Source: Anderseniella sp039978075 (GTDB taxonomy: Bacteria > Pseudomonadota > Alphaproteobacteria > Rhizobiales > Aestuariivirgaceae). From it: a stretch of DNA of 64,000 nt. The notes under the pieces were generated by a model, which worked only from the letters and a program-made list of their open reading frames with translations, was not told the DNA's origin and did not search any database. The stretch is taken from contig JBDWCA010000005.1 in the NCBI GenBank assembly GCA_039978075.1, positions 564,489 to 628,488 on the forward strand. Direction: 5' to 3'. This document shows positions 17,685-25,649 of the stretch, piece by piece; the first letter of the stretch is position 1; the number at the start of each line of letters is the position of its first letter. A program made the translations under genes and the position numbers.

Positions 17685-18611
17685 CTAATTGCGCGAAGAT
17701 TTCCTGAAAGCGCCTGGCGATGTGCCGATGGCGCGCCGAAACGCCCGGCTGAACGCGTTGGTGTCGGAATACCCGGTGCGGCTGGCGATATCGTCCAGGG
17801 CAAGGCTGGTTTCGGTCAGCATGCGGCGCGCCAGCAGCGTGCGGTATTGGGTTACATAGCCCATTGGTGTTGTAGCCATGGCCTGTCGGAAGCCCGACGC
17901 AAATGCGGTGCGGGACTGGCCGGCGACCTGGGCGAGGGACTCGATTGTCCAGTTTTGATCAGGGCTTTCATGAAATGCGCTGAGCGCTCGCTGCAAGCGT
18001 TGATCGGTCAGTGATGCCAGTGCGCCGCCTTCAACAAATGACTGGCTGATCCATTCGCGAAGCGCGCAGAAAAACAATACCTCGGTCAGCCGGTTCAAGA
18101 TGATCAGAGAGGCTTCGCGCATCGTGTCCAGCTCGGTCTGTATGAGCGAAATGATGTTTGCGACATACTCCGGGCGTTTCGACCCACTGCCGCGAACAGC
18201 CAGCAGTCCCGGCAACTGCGCCGGTATCAGGTCTGGTGCAAACGAGGTAATGCGGAAGTATCCGCACAATAGCTGTGTTGATTGCCCGGGTGCCGGCAGC
18301 GGTTCGAATATGGGCACCGGCAGTGGTTCGGGACCCGGAACATTGTGTGTCGAGTCTGGAATGAGGCCGGGCTCGCTTGAAATCACATGGGATTTTCCGC
18401 GCGGCACAATCACGTAGTCGCCCGCGTGCAGTTCAACCTCCTCGCTTCCGTCTGACAGCCTGACCCAGGTTGAGCCGGCAATGACCAAATGAAACCGGCA
18501 GATGCCGGGCTGCTCGATGACCTCCATGCCCCACGGTGCCAGCACCGACTTGGAGAAATACACCGTGCTGCGCACATGGATCATGTCAAGAATTTTGCTG
18601 ATTGTGTCCAT
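17685..18611 (-). CDS. AraC-family transcriptional regulator with cupin sensor domain
   Basis: 308 residues from the ATG at 18609-18611 (MDTISKILDMI). The N-terminal cupin (VRSTVYFSKSVLAPWGM, HLVIAGSTWVRLSDGSE, LHAGDYVIVPRGKSHVI) resembles the AraC-type cupin_6 sensor. The C-terminal double HTH has WTIESLAQVAGQSRTAFASG, and ALDDIASRTGYSDTNAFSRA then FRRAIGTSPGAFR. Divergent from the cytochrome P460 pair across 165 bp, so it is a candidate regulator of those genes. Confidence 0.9.
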   Translation of the reverse strand: MDTISKILDMIHVRSTVYFSKSVLAPWGMEVIEQPGICRFHLVIAGSTWVRLSDGSEEVELHAGDYVIVPRGKSHVISSEPGLIPDSTHNVPGPEPLPVPIFEPLPAPGQSTQLLCGYFRITSFAPDLIPAQLPGLLAVRGSGSKRPEYVANIISLIQTELDTMREASLIILNRLTEVLFFCALREWISQSFVEGGALASLTDQRLQRALSAFHESPDQNWTIESLAQVAGQSRTAFASGFRQAMATTPMGYVTQYRTLLARRMLTETSLALDDIASRTGYSDTNAFSRAFRRAIGTSPGAFRKSSRN

Positions 18612-18776
18612 GATTACGGACCTACTCCCGTCCCCTCCAATTGCCAATGTCGATCGGCCGGCTTTGTACGATCTGCAAGAATTCTAGAACGCTGGGCGCT
18701 GGTTGCAAGCGCCGATCATCGCAACACTGTGCTGCAACCGGCCTGAGTGCCTGAAGACATCCAAGGAGAATTCATC

Positions 18777-19367
18777 ATGAAAACGTCTACCATAGTGGCT
18801 GTGGCTCTGGCAGGTGCTGTTGCCATGCTTTCTGCAGGTAGTGCCCACCAGACCGCCACCGCGCAGATGGCCGACTGGGGTCCGAAGTGGACCAGCGACG
18901 GCAAACTGCAGTTGCCCACCGGTTACCGCGAATGGGTCTATCTGGGATCGCCGCTGACGCCCAATGCCCTGAACGACGGCAAGGCTGGTTTTCCTGAATA
19001 CCATAACGTCTACATCCAGCCGCAGGCGTACAAGATCTACAAGCAAAGCGGCAAATTTCCCGAAGGCACCATCATGCTGAAGGAACTGCAACTTGTCATG
19101 GAAAGCGAAGAAGCTGACGGATCGCGGACGGAAGTTTCAGGCCGCGGGTACTTTCCAGGCGCGTTCAACGGCATCGATATTGCCGTGAAAGACTCCAAGC
19201 GTTTCGCGGAAAGCAACAATTGGGGTTACTTCAACTTCGGCCATCACGCTCCGCCATATGCAGAGACAGCAGCGGCTGCGCCTACCGAAAACTGTGCCCA
19301 GTGTCACATCGATAACGCCACCAAGGACATGGTGTTCACCAGGTTCTACGGGCCATTGAACAACTGA
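18777..19367 (+). CDS. cytochrome P460 family protein, first copy
   Basis: 196 residues from the ATG at 18777 after AAGGAGA. Signal peptide 1-31 (GAVAMLSAGSAHQTATAQ). P460 fold: YREWVYLGSPLTPNALNDG, HNVYIQPQAYKIYKQSGKFPEG, IMLKEL. A C-terminal haem c motif CAQCH lies in TENCAQCHIDNATKDMVFTRFY. P460 proteins are periplasmic c-type haem enzymes; some oxidise hydroxylamine through a Lys-haem cross-link, others (cytochrome c'-beta) bind NO. Which applies here is open. The second copy follows 40 bp later. Confidence 0.88.
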   Translation: MKTSTIVAVALAGAVAMLSAGSAHQTATAQMADWGPKWTSDGKLQLPTGYREWVYLGSPLTPNALNDGKAGFPEYHNVYIQPQAYKIYKQSGKFPEGTIMLKELQLVMESEEADGSRTEVSGRGYFPGAFNGIDIAVKDSKRFAESNNWGYFNFGHHAPPYAETAAAAPTENCAQCHIDNATKDMVFTRFYGPLNN

Positions 19368-19407
19368 ATATATTAGTGTTTTCATAGAGATAGCGGAGAC
19401 AACAGAT

Positions 19408-19968
19408 ATGAAAATATCCAAAGTCCAGGTCGGTGTCGGCATATTGGGACTGGCAATGACAACAGGCTTTGTAATGGGAGATTTGCCGGCTGCAAAGCAG
19501 GCTAACGCCCAAAGCGGACAAACCATTGAGCTTCCGGCCAATTTCAGGACCGACTATGAGTTTCTTGGTGCCTGGGCCGTGTCAGGTGATGCTGATACAG
19601 GTGGCAAGATTGGTCAGCACATTGTTTATGCGTCACCTGGCACCGTGAAAGCCTATCGGAAAACCGGAAAATTTCCTGATGGTGCGGTGCTCGTAAAGGA
19701 GTTGTTCAACGGCAAAACCGAAGATCTGACCACCGGCAGCGCGACATCTGCGGCCGAGGTTGCGGGGTATTTCGTCATGGTCAAGGACGCAGCCGGCAAC
19801 AAAACCGGCCCGTTGTGGGGTGACGGATGGGGCTGGGCCTTCTTCGGGGCGGATGACACAAGGCAGACAACGACAAAAGACTACAAGGCCGAGTGCCTTG
19901 CCTGCCACGAACCGGTGCGCGACAGAGACCTTATCTACTCTTATGCATATCCGGTGCTGAAACCGTAG
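19408..19968 (+). CDS. cytochrome P460 family protein, second copy
   Basis: 186 residues. Signal peptide 1-35 (GLAMTTGFVMGDLPAAKQANAQ). Same fold as the preceding protein: FRTDYEFLGAWAVSGD, HIVYASPGTVKAYRKTGKFPDG, AVLVKELF, and haem c motif CLACH in AECLACHEPVRDRDLIYSYAYP. The copies are clearly diverged, so they probably differ in ligand or redox role rather than being a recent duplication. Likely in one transcript with the first copy. Confidence 0.88.
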   Translation: MKISKVQVGVGILGLAMTTGFVMGDLPAAKQANAQSGQTIELPANFRTDYEFLGAWAVSGDADTGGKIGQHIVYASPGTVKAYRKTGKFPDGAVLVKELFNGKTEDLTTGSATSAAEVAGYFVMVKDAAGNKTGPLWGDGWGWAFFGADDTRQTTTKDYKAECLACHEPVRDRDLIYSYAYPVLKP

Positions 19969-20059
19969 CCAGGTGTTGCTCCACTGACATATTGACCTGG
20001 ATGCGACAACTGCTGGCGCGCTGATCTCGATACCCAAAAGTTCCCCTTCGGTTGGCGCG

Positions 20060-20076
20060 CCAGGTTTTTTACCTGG
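20060..20076. terminator. small hairpin after the P460 pair
   Basis: CCAGGT at 20060-20065 pairs with ACCTGG at 20071-20076 around a TTTTT loop, preceded by the palindrome TGGCGCGCCA at 20053-20062. It lies in the 208-bp gap before the SnoaL-like gene. No downstream T-run, so termination is uncertain. Confidence 0.35.
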
Positions 20077-20176
20077 AACAACACCTTGAACCGTCGAAAT
20101 CCGGCTTGCCCCGGTTTGACCGCCACTGCTATGACGCGCAGCAGGCATCAAATTTGAAACCGAGGGCACCTCTCTT

Positions 20177-20587
20177 ATGACCGCAGCCGCAACCCGCAAA
20201 CTCATCTCCCGTTACTATGCTGCCTTCAATGCGCAGGACACCGAGATCATGCTGGACTGTCTCGGAACAGGGTTCGTGCATGATGTAAGTCAGGGTGAAC
20301 GGCGCAAGGGCAAGAAGCGCTTTGCCGAGTTTCTGGCGCATATGCACAATTGTTATCACGAGCAGTTGTCAGATATAGCGGTGATGACATCGACGGATGG
20401 GTCACAGGCTGCGGCCGAGTTCAAACTCAAGGGCAGGTATCTTGCAACCGATGAAGGATTGCCGCCTGCTGCCGGTCAGACCTACAAGCTGACCGTCGGG
20501 GCATTCTTTGAAGTCAAGGACGGCAAGATCACCCGCGTATCCACCCATTACAGCCTGCCTGAATGGACCCGGCAGGTGGTCGGCTGA
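20177..20587 (+). CDS. SnoaL/NTF2-like ketosteroid-isomerase-related protein
   Basis: 136 residues. Begins ATRKLISRYYAAFNAQDTE, then FVHDVSQGERRKGKKRFAEFL, and ends VKDGKITRVSTHYSLPEW, the cone-shaped NTF2-like fold of the TIGR02096 group. Enzymatic role unknown. It precedes the GNAT gene by 3 bp; this trio (isomerase-like, GNAT, nitrilase) recurs as neighbours in other proteobacteria as I recall, suggesting one pathway. Confidence 0.82.
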   Translation: MTAAATRKLISRYYAAFNAQDTEIMLDCLGTGFVHDVSQGERRKGKKRFAEFLAHMHNCYHEQLSDIAVMTSTDGSQAAAEFKLKGRYLATDEGLPPAAGQTYKLTVGAFFEVKDGKITRVSTHYSLPEWTRQVVG

Positions 20588-20590
20588 CTG

Positions 20591-21181
20591 ATGGGCGTGG
20601 ACGTAAAACCGCTTGCCGGGCCCGCCTTCGAGGCGGCAATTCCCGCGCTGGCTGACCTTCGCATCAAGGTGTTTCGCGCCTGGCCGTATCTGTATGACGG
20701 TGATCTGGCCTATGAGGCAGCCTATCTCAGCCGGTTCAGGCATGCAGACCGGGCGTTTCTGGCGGCTGCTTTCGATGGTGACATAATCGTGGGAGCCGCA
20801 ACAGCAGCCCCGATGGCAGGCGTGGCAGAGGAGTTTCGCGGACCGTTTGAACGTGCCGGCTTTGATGTATCGAAGATTTTCTATTTCGCTGAAAGCCTGT
20901 TGCTGCCGGCGTATAGAGGGCAGGGCACCGGCGTGGAGTTCTTCAAGGCACGCGAGGAACATGCCCGCAGTTTCGGCAGCTACAGCCATGCGGTGTTTTG
21001 TGGTGTTGTACGTGCCGGCGATCACCCGATGAGGCCGGCTGATTATGTCCCACTGGATATCTTCTGGCGCAAGCGCGGGTTTGAGAAGCTGGACGGCATG
21101 ACAACGGCCTATTCGTGGAAAGATGTCGGTGCCAGCGAAGAAACCGAAAAGCCGATGCAGTTCTGGATGAAGCAGTTATGA
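20591..21181 (+). CDS. GNAT-family N-acetyltransferase
   Basis: 196 residues. The acetyl-CoA binding segment LLLPAYRGQGTGVEFFKAREEHAR contains the family R/Q-G-x-G-x-G/A motif. The N-terminal IPALADLRIKVFRAWPYLYDGD is typical of the subgroup next to nitrilase-like genes. It probably acetylates an amine of a small metabolite. Its stop overlaps the nitrilase start by ATGA, so the two are translationally coupled. Confidence 0.85.
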   Translation: MGVDVKPLAGPAFEAAIPALADLRIKVFRAWPYLYDGDLAYEAAYLSRFRHADRAFLAAAFDGDIIVGAATAAPMAGVAEEFRGPFERAGFDVSKIFYFAESLLLPAYRGQGTGVEFFKAREEHARSFGSYSHAVFCGVVRAGDHPMRPADYVPLDIFWRKRGFEKLDGMTTAYSWKDVGASEETEKPMQFWMKQL

Positions 21182-22086
21182 CCCGTACTCTCAAAATCGC
21201 CGCAGCCCAGTATCCGCTGGAAGAGCTGTCATCGCAGGCAGAATATACCGACAAGATCACGCGCTGGGTGGACGAGGCCGCCGCGGCAGGTTCGCAATTG
21301 CTGGTGTTCCCGGAATACGGCGCAATGGAGCTGGCGTCACTTGCCGGCAAGGATGCTGCCGTTGACCTGCAAGGCGCGATTGATGCGGTGTCCGACCGAT
21401 TGTCATTGCAGGCGGAACTTCATCAGCAACTGGCTGTCAGGCATGGAGTGACTATTGTTGCGGCATCCGGCCCGCAACGGCACGCGGATGGCAGTGCGAC
21501 CAATGTAGCCAGGATTTTTGCGCCTTCTGGCAGGCAGGGCGAGTATCACAAGCTGATGATGACACCATGGGAACGCGAGCCATGGCAGGTCAGTGCCGGA
21601 CCCGGTGATGGCTTGTGTGTGTTTGATCTGGGCCATGTGAAGATTGGGCTGGTGATCTGCTATGACATCGAGTTTCCGCTTTTGTCGCGCGCACTGGCGG
21701 AGGCAGGTGCGGAAGTCATCCTGGCACCATCCAACACTGAAACAGAGCACGGATACTGGCGGGTGCGAACCGGGTGCATGGCGCGAGCGCTGGAAAACCA
21801 GGTTTACACCGTGCACTCGCCTACCGTCGGTGCCGCACCCTGGTGTCCACCGGTCGAGATGAATGTTGGTGCGGCAGGCGTGTATGCTGCGTCTGATACG
21901 GGGTTTCCTGCTGGCGGGGTGATCGCGCTTGGCGAATTGAACAGGCCACAGTGGGTGTATGCCGAGGTCGACCTTGACCTGTTGGAACAGGTGCGCGGAT
22001 CAGGCGGGGTGCAAACCTACAATCACTGGGGAGAACAGCCTGGTGCGGCATTACTTCCCAGCGCAAGGAAGGTTCTACTGGTCTAG
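21178..22086 (+). CDS. carbon-nitrogen hydrolase (nitrilase superfamily amidase)
   Basis: 302 residues from the ATG at 21178. Catalytic triad visible: Glu in VFPEYGAMEL, Lys in GEYHKLMMTPWERE and Cys in GLVICYDIEFPLLSRALAEAG. The family hydrolyses amides or N-carbamoyl groups. With the coupled GNAT it may form an acetylation/deamidation or salvage route; no substrate can be named. Confidence 0.9.
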   Translation: MTRTLKIAAAQYPLEELSSQAEYTDKITRWVDEAAAAGSQLLVFPEYGAMELASLAGKDAAVDLQGAIDAVSDRLSLQAELHQQLAVRHGVTIVAASGPQRHADGSATNVARIFAPSGRQGEYHKLMMTPWEREPWQVSAGPGDGLCVFDLGHVKIGLVICYDIEFPLLSRALAEAGAEVILAPSNTETEHGYWRVRTGCMARALENQVYTVHSPTVGAAPWCPPVEMNVGAAGVYAASDTGFPAGGVIALGELNRPQWVYAEVDLDLLEQVRGSGGVQTYNHWGEQPGAALLPSARKVLLV

Positions 22087-22130
22087 GGTTCTGACCCTGG
22101 ACAAGATCGGCAATACACGGAGACGGGGGT

Positions 22131-23111
22131 ATGGGCGGCATGCTTGAGATTGCTCAGCAAAACCTGATTTCGCCCATGGTGTTGTTCTTTGCCCTGGGCC
22201 TGTTTGCATCCTTTGTAAAATCCGACCTCTCGATACCGGAAGCTATCGCCAAGACGATGGCGCTGTATCTGATGATGGCTATCGGTTTCAAGGGCGGCGT
22301 GGAACTTTCCGGCAGTGGCCTCACGGCAACCTTGTTTGCTGTGTTGATTGCAGGTGCCGTTCTGTCAGCCCTGCTGCCGGTAATCGGTTTCGGCCTGTTG
22401 CGGGCCACCAGTGGTTTGTCGCGTGTGGATGCAGCGGCTGTTGCTGCCCATTACGGGTCAATCTCGATTGTCACTTTTGTCGCCGCCACACAGGCCCTGG
22501 CGACGGCCGGACTTGAATATGATGGTTACATGATTGCGGTTGCGGCGGTGATGGAAAGTCCTGCGATCATGATGGCTCTGCTGCTGGCCAAGCGCGCCAA
22601 TGCGGCAAGCCCGGCCGACGGGCAGGGCACTCATATCGGTCGCGAAATTTTCTTCAACTCGTCTGTGCTCATGCTGACGGGAGCATTCCTTATTGGCTAC
22701 GTTACCGGCAAACCCGGACTGGAAACCATCGCGCCGTTTATCGTTGATCCGTTCCGCGGCGTGTTGTGCCTGTTCCTGCTGGACATGGGCCTGATCGCTG
22801 CACGCGGGCTTCGCTCAGGACTTGGCAAGCTTTCCATGCCGGTGTTGTTGTACGGATTGTATATGCCGCTGGTCGGTGCGGCTTTTGGCGCAGGAGCTGC
22901 CAGTTTGATTGGCCTGTCGGCTGGAAGTGCCGCCTTGTTGATTACGTTGTCAGCCTCGGCGTCCTACATTGCCGTGCCGGCAGCTCTCCGGCTGGCGCTG
23001 CCAGAAGCCACACCGTCGATCTATCTGACGCTGTCTCTGGGCATCACTTTCCCGTTTAATCTGGCAGTTGGCATTCCACTCTATATCTGGCTTGCGGAGG
23101 TTTTGACATGA
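22131..23111 (+). CDS. sbtA: SbtA-type sodium-dependent bicarbonate transporter
   Basis: 326 residues with about ten membrane segments in two inverted halves. The family segments (SPMVLFFALGLFASFVKSDL at 14-33, LYLMMAIGFKGGVELS, AVAAHYGSISIVTFVAA, VMESPAIMMALLLAKR) are those of SbtA (DUF897/PF05982). It imports bicarbonate with Na+. The gene is followed, with 4-base overlap, by its PII-like regulator SbtB and then by a carbonic anhydrase. An ATG at 22140 is an alternative start. Confidence 0.9.
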   Translation: MGGMLEIAQQNLISPMVLFFALGLFASFVKSDLSIPEAIAKTMALYLMMAIGFKGGVELSGSGLTATLFAVLIAGAVLSALLPVIGFGLLRATSGLSRVDAAAVAAHYGSISIVTFVAATQALATAGLEYDGYMIAVAAVMESPAIMMALLLAKRANAASPADGQGTHIGREIFFNSSVLMLTGAFLIGYVTGKPGLETIAPFIVDPFRGVLCLFLLDMGLIAARGLRSGLGKLSMPVLLYGLYMPLVGAAFGAGAASLIGLSAGSAALLITLSASASYIAVPAALRLALPEATPSIYLTLSLGITFPFNLAVGIPLYIWLAEVLT

Positions 23112-23425
23112 CGCTGAAGACCCACAAGAAAAAGCGCATTGAAATCATGATCGAAGCAGCAGCGTTGCACCGGATTATAGAGGTCCTGGACCGTTTTGGT
23201 GTCACTGGATATACGGTCTTGCCGGCACTGGCCGGGCGTGGCATGTCCGGTGACTGGCAACGCGATGATGCCTTTGGCGATACCGCGCGCATTGTGAGCG
23301 TGGTGTGCATCACAGACCCGTCCAAGGAGGATAGCGTCCTGTTGGCAATCAAGGATATTGTCGAACGCTATATTGGCATTGTGTCGGTTTGCGATGTAAA
23401 AGTGCTTCGCTCGGAGCATTTCTGA
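23108..23425 (+). CDS. sbtB: SbtB-like PII-family regulator of SbtA
   Basis: 105 residues. PII-like ferredoxin fold: KKRIEIMIEAAALHRIIEVLDRFGVTGYTVLPALAGRGMSG, then IVSVVCITDPSK, and ending YIGIVSVCDVKVLRSEHF. In cyanobacteria SbtB binds adenine nucleotides including cAMP and gates SbtA. The C-terminal redox loop with paired Cys found in many cyanobacterial SbtB proteins is absent. It overlaps sbtA by 4 bases. Confidence 0.87.
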   Translation: MTLKTHKKKRIEIMIEAAALHRIIEVLDRFGVTGYTVLPALAGRGMSGDWQRDDAFGDTARIVSVVCITDPSKEDSVLLAIKDIVERYIGIVSVCDVKVLRSEHF

Positions 23426-23447
23426 AGCCAATGCAGAGGAAACACAT

Positions 23448-24101
23448 TTGACAAGCTCATTTCCAAAACGCCTGAGTGATGGGTATCGCAGCTTTCGCAC
23501 AGAGGCCTTTGCCCGCGAACGGCAACGCTATGACACTTTGGCCGCAAACGGCCAGAAACCTTCGATCATGATCATTGCCTGCTGCGATTCCCGGGCCGCG
23601 CCGGAGACTGTTTTTGATGCCAGTCCGGGTGAAGTGTTTGTCGTCCGCAACGTGGCGAACCTTGTGCCGCCATATGCGCCGGATGGCAATCATCATTCGA
23701 CCTCGGCTGCGCTTGAATTCGCGGTGCTGCAACTGCACGTCGAGCATATCGTCATCATGGGCCATGGGCGCTGTGGCGGCATCTCTACAATTGTCAATCA
23801 AACCGGTCCACTGAGCAGCGGTGACTTCATCGGTCAGTGGCTGTCCCAGATACGGGACCTGGCGCAGTTTGTGGAACAAGATGGCACCAGTTCAGCGCAT
23901 GACCATGAAACGCGGGTGGAACGAGCTAATGTCGAACATTCGCTGGCAAACCTGAGAACGTTTCCCTGGATACGTCACCGCGAACAAAGTGGCGAGTTGA
24001 ATGTGCACGGTGCTTGGTTTGATATCGCCCTTGGCGAGCTGCATGTGCTGGACGATCGTAGCGGCGTCTGGTCCATGCTGGATGGTGCTGACCCGGCCTG
24101 A
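23448..24101 (+). CDS. beta-class carbonic anhydrase
   Basis: 217 residues from a TTG at 23448, preceded by AGAGGA; the N-terminus MTSSFPKRLSDGYRSFR fits the family. Zinc site CCDSRAAPE (Cys45, with the Asp/Arg dyad) and GHGRCGGI (His and Cys). It interconverts CO2 and bicarbonate in the cytoplasm. Third gene of the sbtA-sbtB operon, so bicarbonate brought in by SbtA can be converted to CO2 or held for carboxylases such as CarAB-linked reactions. Confidence 0.93.
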   Translation: MTSSFPKRLSDGYRSFRTEAFARERQRYDTLAANGQKPSIMIIACCDSRAAPETVFDASPGEVFVVRNVANLVPPYAPDGNHHSTSAALEFAVLQLHVEHIVIMGHGRCGGISTIVNQTGPLSSGDFIGQWLSQIRDLAQFVEQDGTSSAHDHETRVERANVEHSLANLRTFPWIRHREQSGELNVHGAWFDIALGELHVLDDRSGVWSMLDGADPA

Positions 24102-24259
24102 CCTGTGCTTTCGCATCGCAGAATTCATGCACGCAGTGGTTGCCAATCACGTCGCAACTAGACATCATTGACATTCATAGAGCCTGAAACGGGCCAAAAA
24201 GTGCGGATTTTCTGCTTATTGAGAGCAATTTCATTCGCGCGCCAGGGAGGATGTTTGTC

Positions 24260-24589
24260 ATGTGTCACGTATTTGCGGGTCAGTCACCGTCCAACTATTC
24301 GTTTGAAACGCGATCGGTTCGCCTGATGGGGCATCCGACCAGTGTACGTCTTGAAGCCAAATTCTGGGTTGTTCTGGAACAACTGGCTGCCGCCCAGGAC
24401 ATGCCGATGGCCAAGTTTCTGTCCGCCTTGTATGAAGAAGCCTCGGAGATCCACGGCGAAGTCAGCAATTTTGCGTCGCTGCTGAGATGCTGCTGCATCA
24501 ATTTTCTTGATCCGGCGTTTAACCACGAACAATTGGCAAATGAAGCCCGTGATGCACGCGCCAAGATGGACGGTGTTGCTGCTGAGTGA
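24260..24589 (+). CDS. ribbon-helix-helix domain protein
   Basis: 109 residues from the ATG at 24260, which sits 9 nt after GGGAGG; an ATG at 24251 touches that site. Pattern MCHVFAGQSPSNYSFETRSVRLMGHPTSVRLE, then WVVLEQLAAAQDMPMAKFLSALYEEA, matches the RHH_4 family, widespread in alphaproteobacteria and thought to bind DNA. Target unknown. Confidence 0.78.
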   Translation: MCHVFAGQSPSNYSFETRSVRLMGHPTSVRLEAKFWVVLEQLAAAQDMPMAKFLSALYEEASEIHGEVSNFASLLRCCCINFLDPAFNHEQLANEARDARAKMDGVAAE

Positions 24590-24683
24590 TGAGTTGTTGA
24601 AGGTGTAGTAGCCGGATAACACCACATGGACGGCGATGGTGGTAGCCTTTGCAGGATAACAAGACTGCAAGGGAGGAGTGCCG

Positions 24684-25079
24684 GTGGCAAAAGCCATTCA
24701 CACCATGGTGCGCGTGCTCGACGAGGCAAAGTCCGTCGAGTTTTACAACAAGGCATTTGGGCTGGACATAGAAGACCGCTTTGAATTTGACGGTTTCACG
24801 CTGGTTTATCTGAAGAATCCCGAGAACGATTTCGAGGTCGAGCTGACGATCAATCATGATCGCACAGAGCCTTATGAACACGGCGATGGCTACGGCCATC
24901 TGGCGGTGTCTGTCGACAATGTCGATGAGCAGCACGCAGCGGCGCAGGCTCACGAACTTGGCCCGACCGATGTAAAGGAGTTTCATCGCGACGGGGCCTT
25001 GATGGCGAAGTTCTTTTTTCTGCAGGACCCGGATGGATACAAGATCGAGGTTTTGCAGCGCCATGGCAGATACACCTGA
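24684..25079 (+). CDS. VOC/glyoxalase I-like protein
   Basis: 131 residues from the GTG at 24684, 7 nt after GGAGG (a GTG at 24678 also possible). Glyoxalase fold: AIHTMVRVLDEAKSVEFYNKAFGL, FELELTINH-like strand VELTINHDRTEPYEHGDGYGHLAVSVDNVDE, and DPDGYKIEVLQR. Candidate metal ligands are the first-strand His, Glu in FEVELTINH, the His in GYGHLAV and Glu in KIEVLQ. Probably lactoylglutathione lyase (GloA) or a close relative. It precedes the Tat/GMC pair by 34 bp. Confidence 0.82.
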   Translation: MAKAIHTMVRVLDEAKSVEFYNKAFGLDIEDRFEFDGFTLVYLKNPENDFEVELTINHDRTEPYEHGDGYGHLAVSVDNVDEQHAAAQAHELGPTDVKEFHRDGALMAKFFFLQDPDGYKIEVLQRHGRYT

Positions 25080-25113
25080 AATCAAAACTAAAAACCCGAG
25101 GAGGAATGGCAAG

Positions 25114-25635
25114 ATGAATGGAAAGACGAACATATCCAGACGCACCGCGCTGAAAGCTGCTGGTGCAGGCCTCATTGTTGCCGGCACTGGTGCCGGGGGA
25201 CTGGTTTACGGCCACAATGATGCATGGGCTGCAACGGCGGAAAATCTTGATGCCGATACGTTTGCAACCCTGGTGCAGATGTCACGCGACACCTATCCGC
25301 ATGATCGGCTGGAGGACAAGTTCTATGCCGCTGCGGTTTCCGGACTGGACAAGGCTGCCAAGGATGATGCGGCGCTGAAATCCATGCTTACCGATGGCGT
25401 TGCCGGCCTGAACAAGGCGGCGGGAGGTTCCTATTCCGGCATCTCCGACGCCGACAAGCGAACGGCACTTTTGAAGGCCATGGAAAGTGACGGTTTCTTC
25501 CAGAAGGTGCGCGGAAACCTGGTGACCGGATTGTACAATAACAAGGAAGCCTGGCCGTTGTTTGGCTATGAAGGTGCGTCTGCCGACAAGGGTGGATACA
25601 TCGATCGTGGCTTCAATGACATCAACTGGCTGTAA
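25114..25635 (+). CDS. Tat-exported small subunit of a GMC dehydrogenase
   Basis: 173 residues from the ATG at 25114 after GAGGAGG. Twin-arginine signal SRRTALKAAGAGLIVAG. The mature part (DADTFATLVQMSRDTYPHDRLEDKFYAAAV and YNNKEAWPLFGYEGASADKG) has the layout of the gamma subunit of gluconate-2-dehydrogenase-type enzymes. The partner flavoprotein begins 14 bp later and has no signal, so it would be carried out by this subunit. Confidence 0.82.
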   Translation: MNGKTNISRRTALKAAGAGLIVAGTGAGGLVYGHNDAWAATAENLDADTFATLVQMSRDTYPHDRLEDKFYAAAVSGLDKAAKDDAALKSMLTDGVAGLNKAAGGSYSGISDADKRTALLKAMESDGFFQKVRGNLVTGLYNNKEAWPLFGYEGASADKGGYIDRGFNDINWL

Positions 25636-25649
25636 GGGAGGACGATGAT

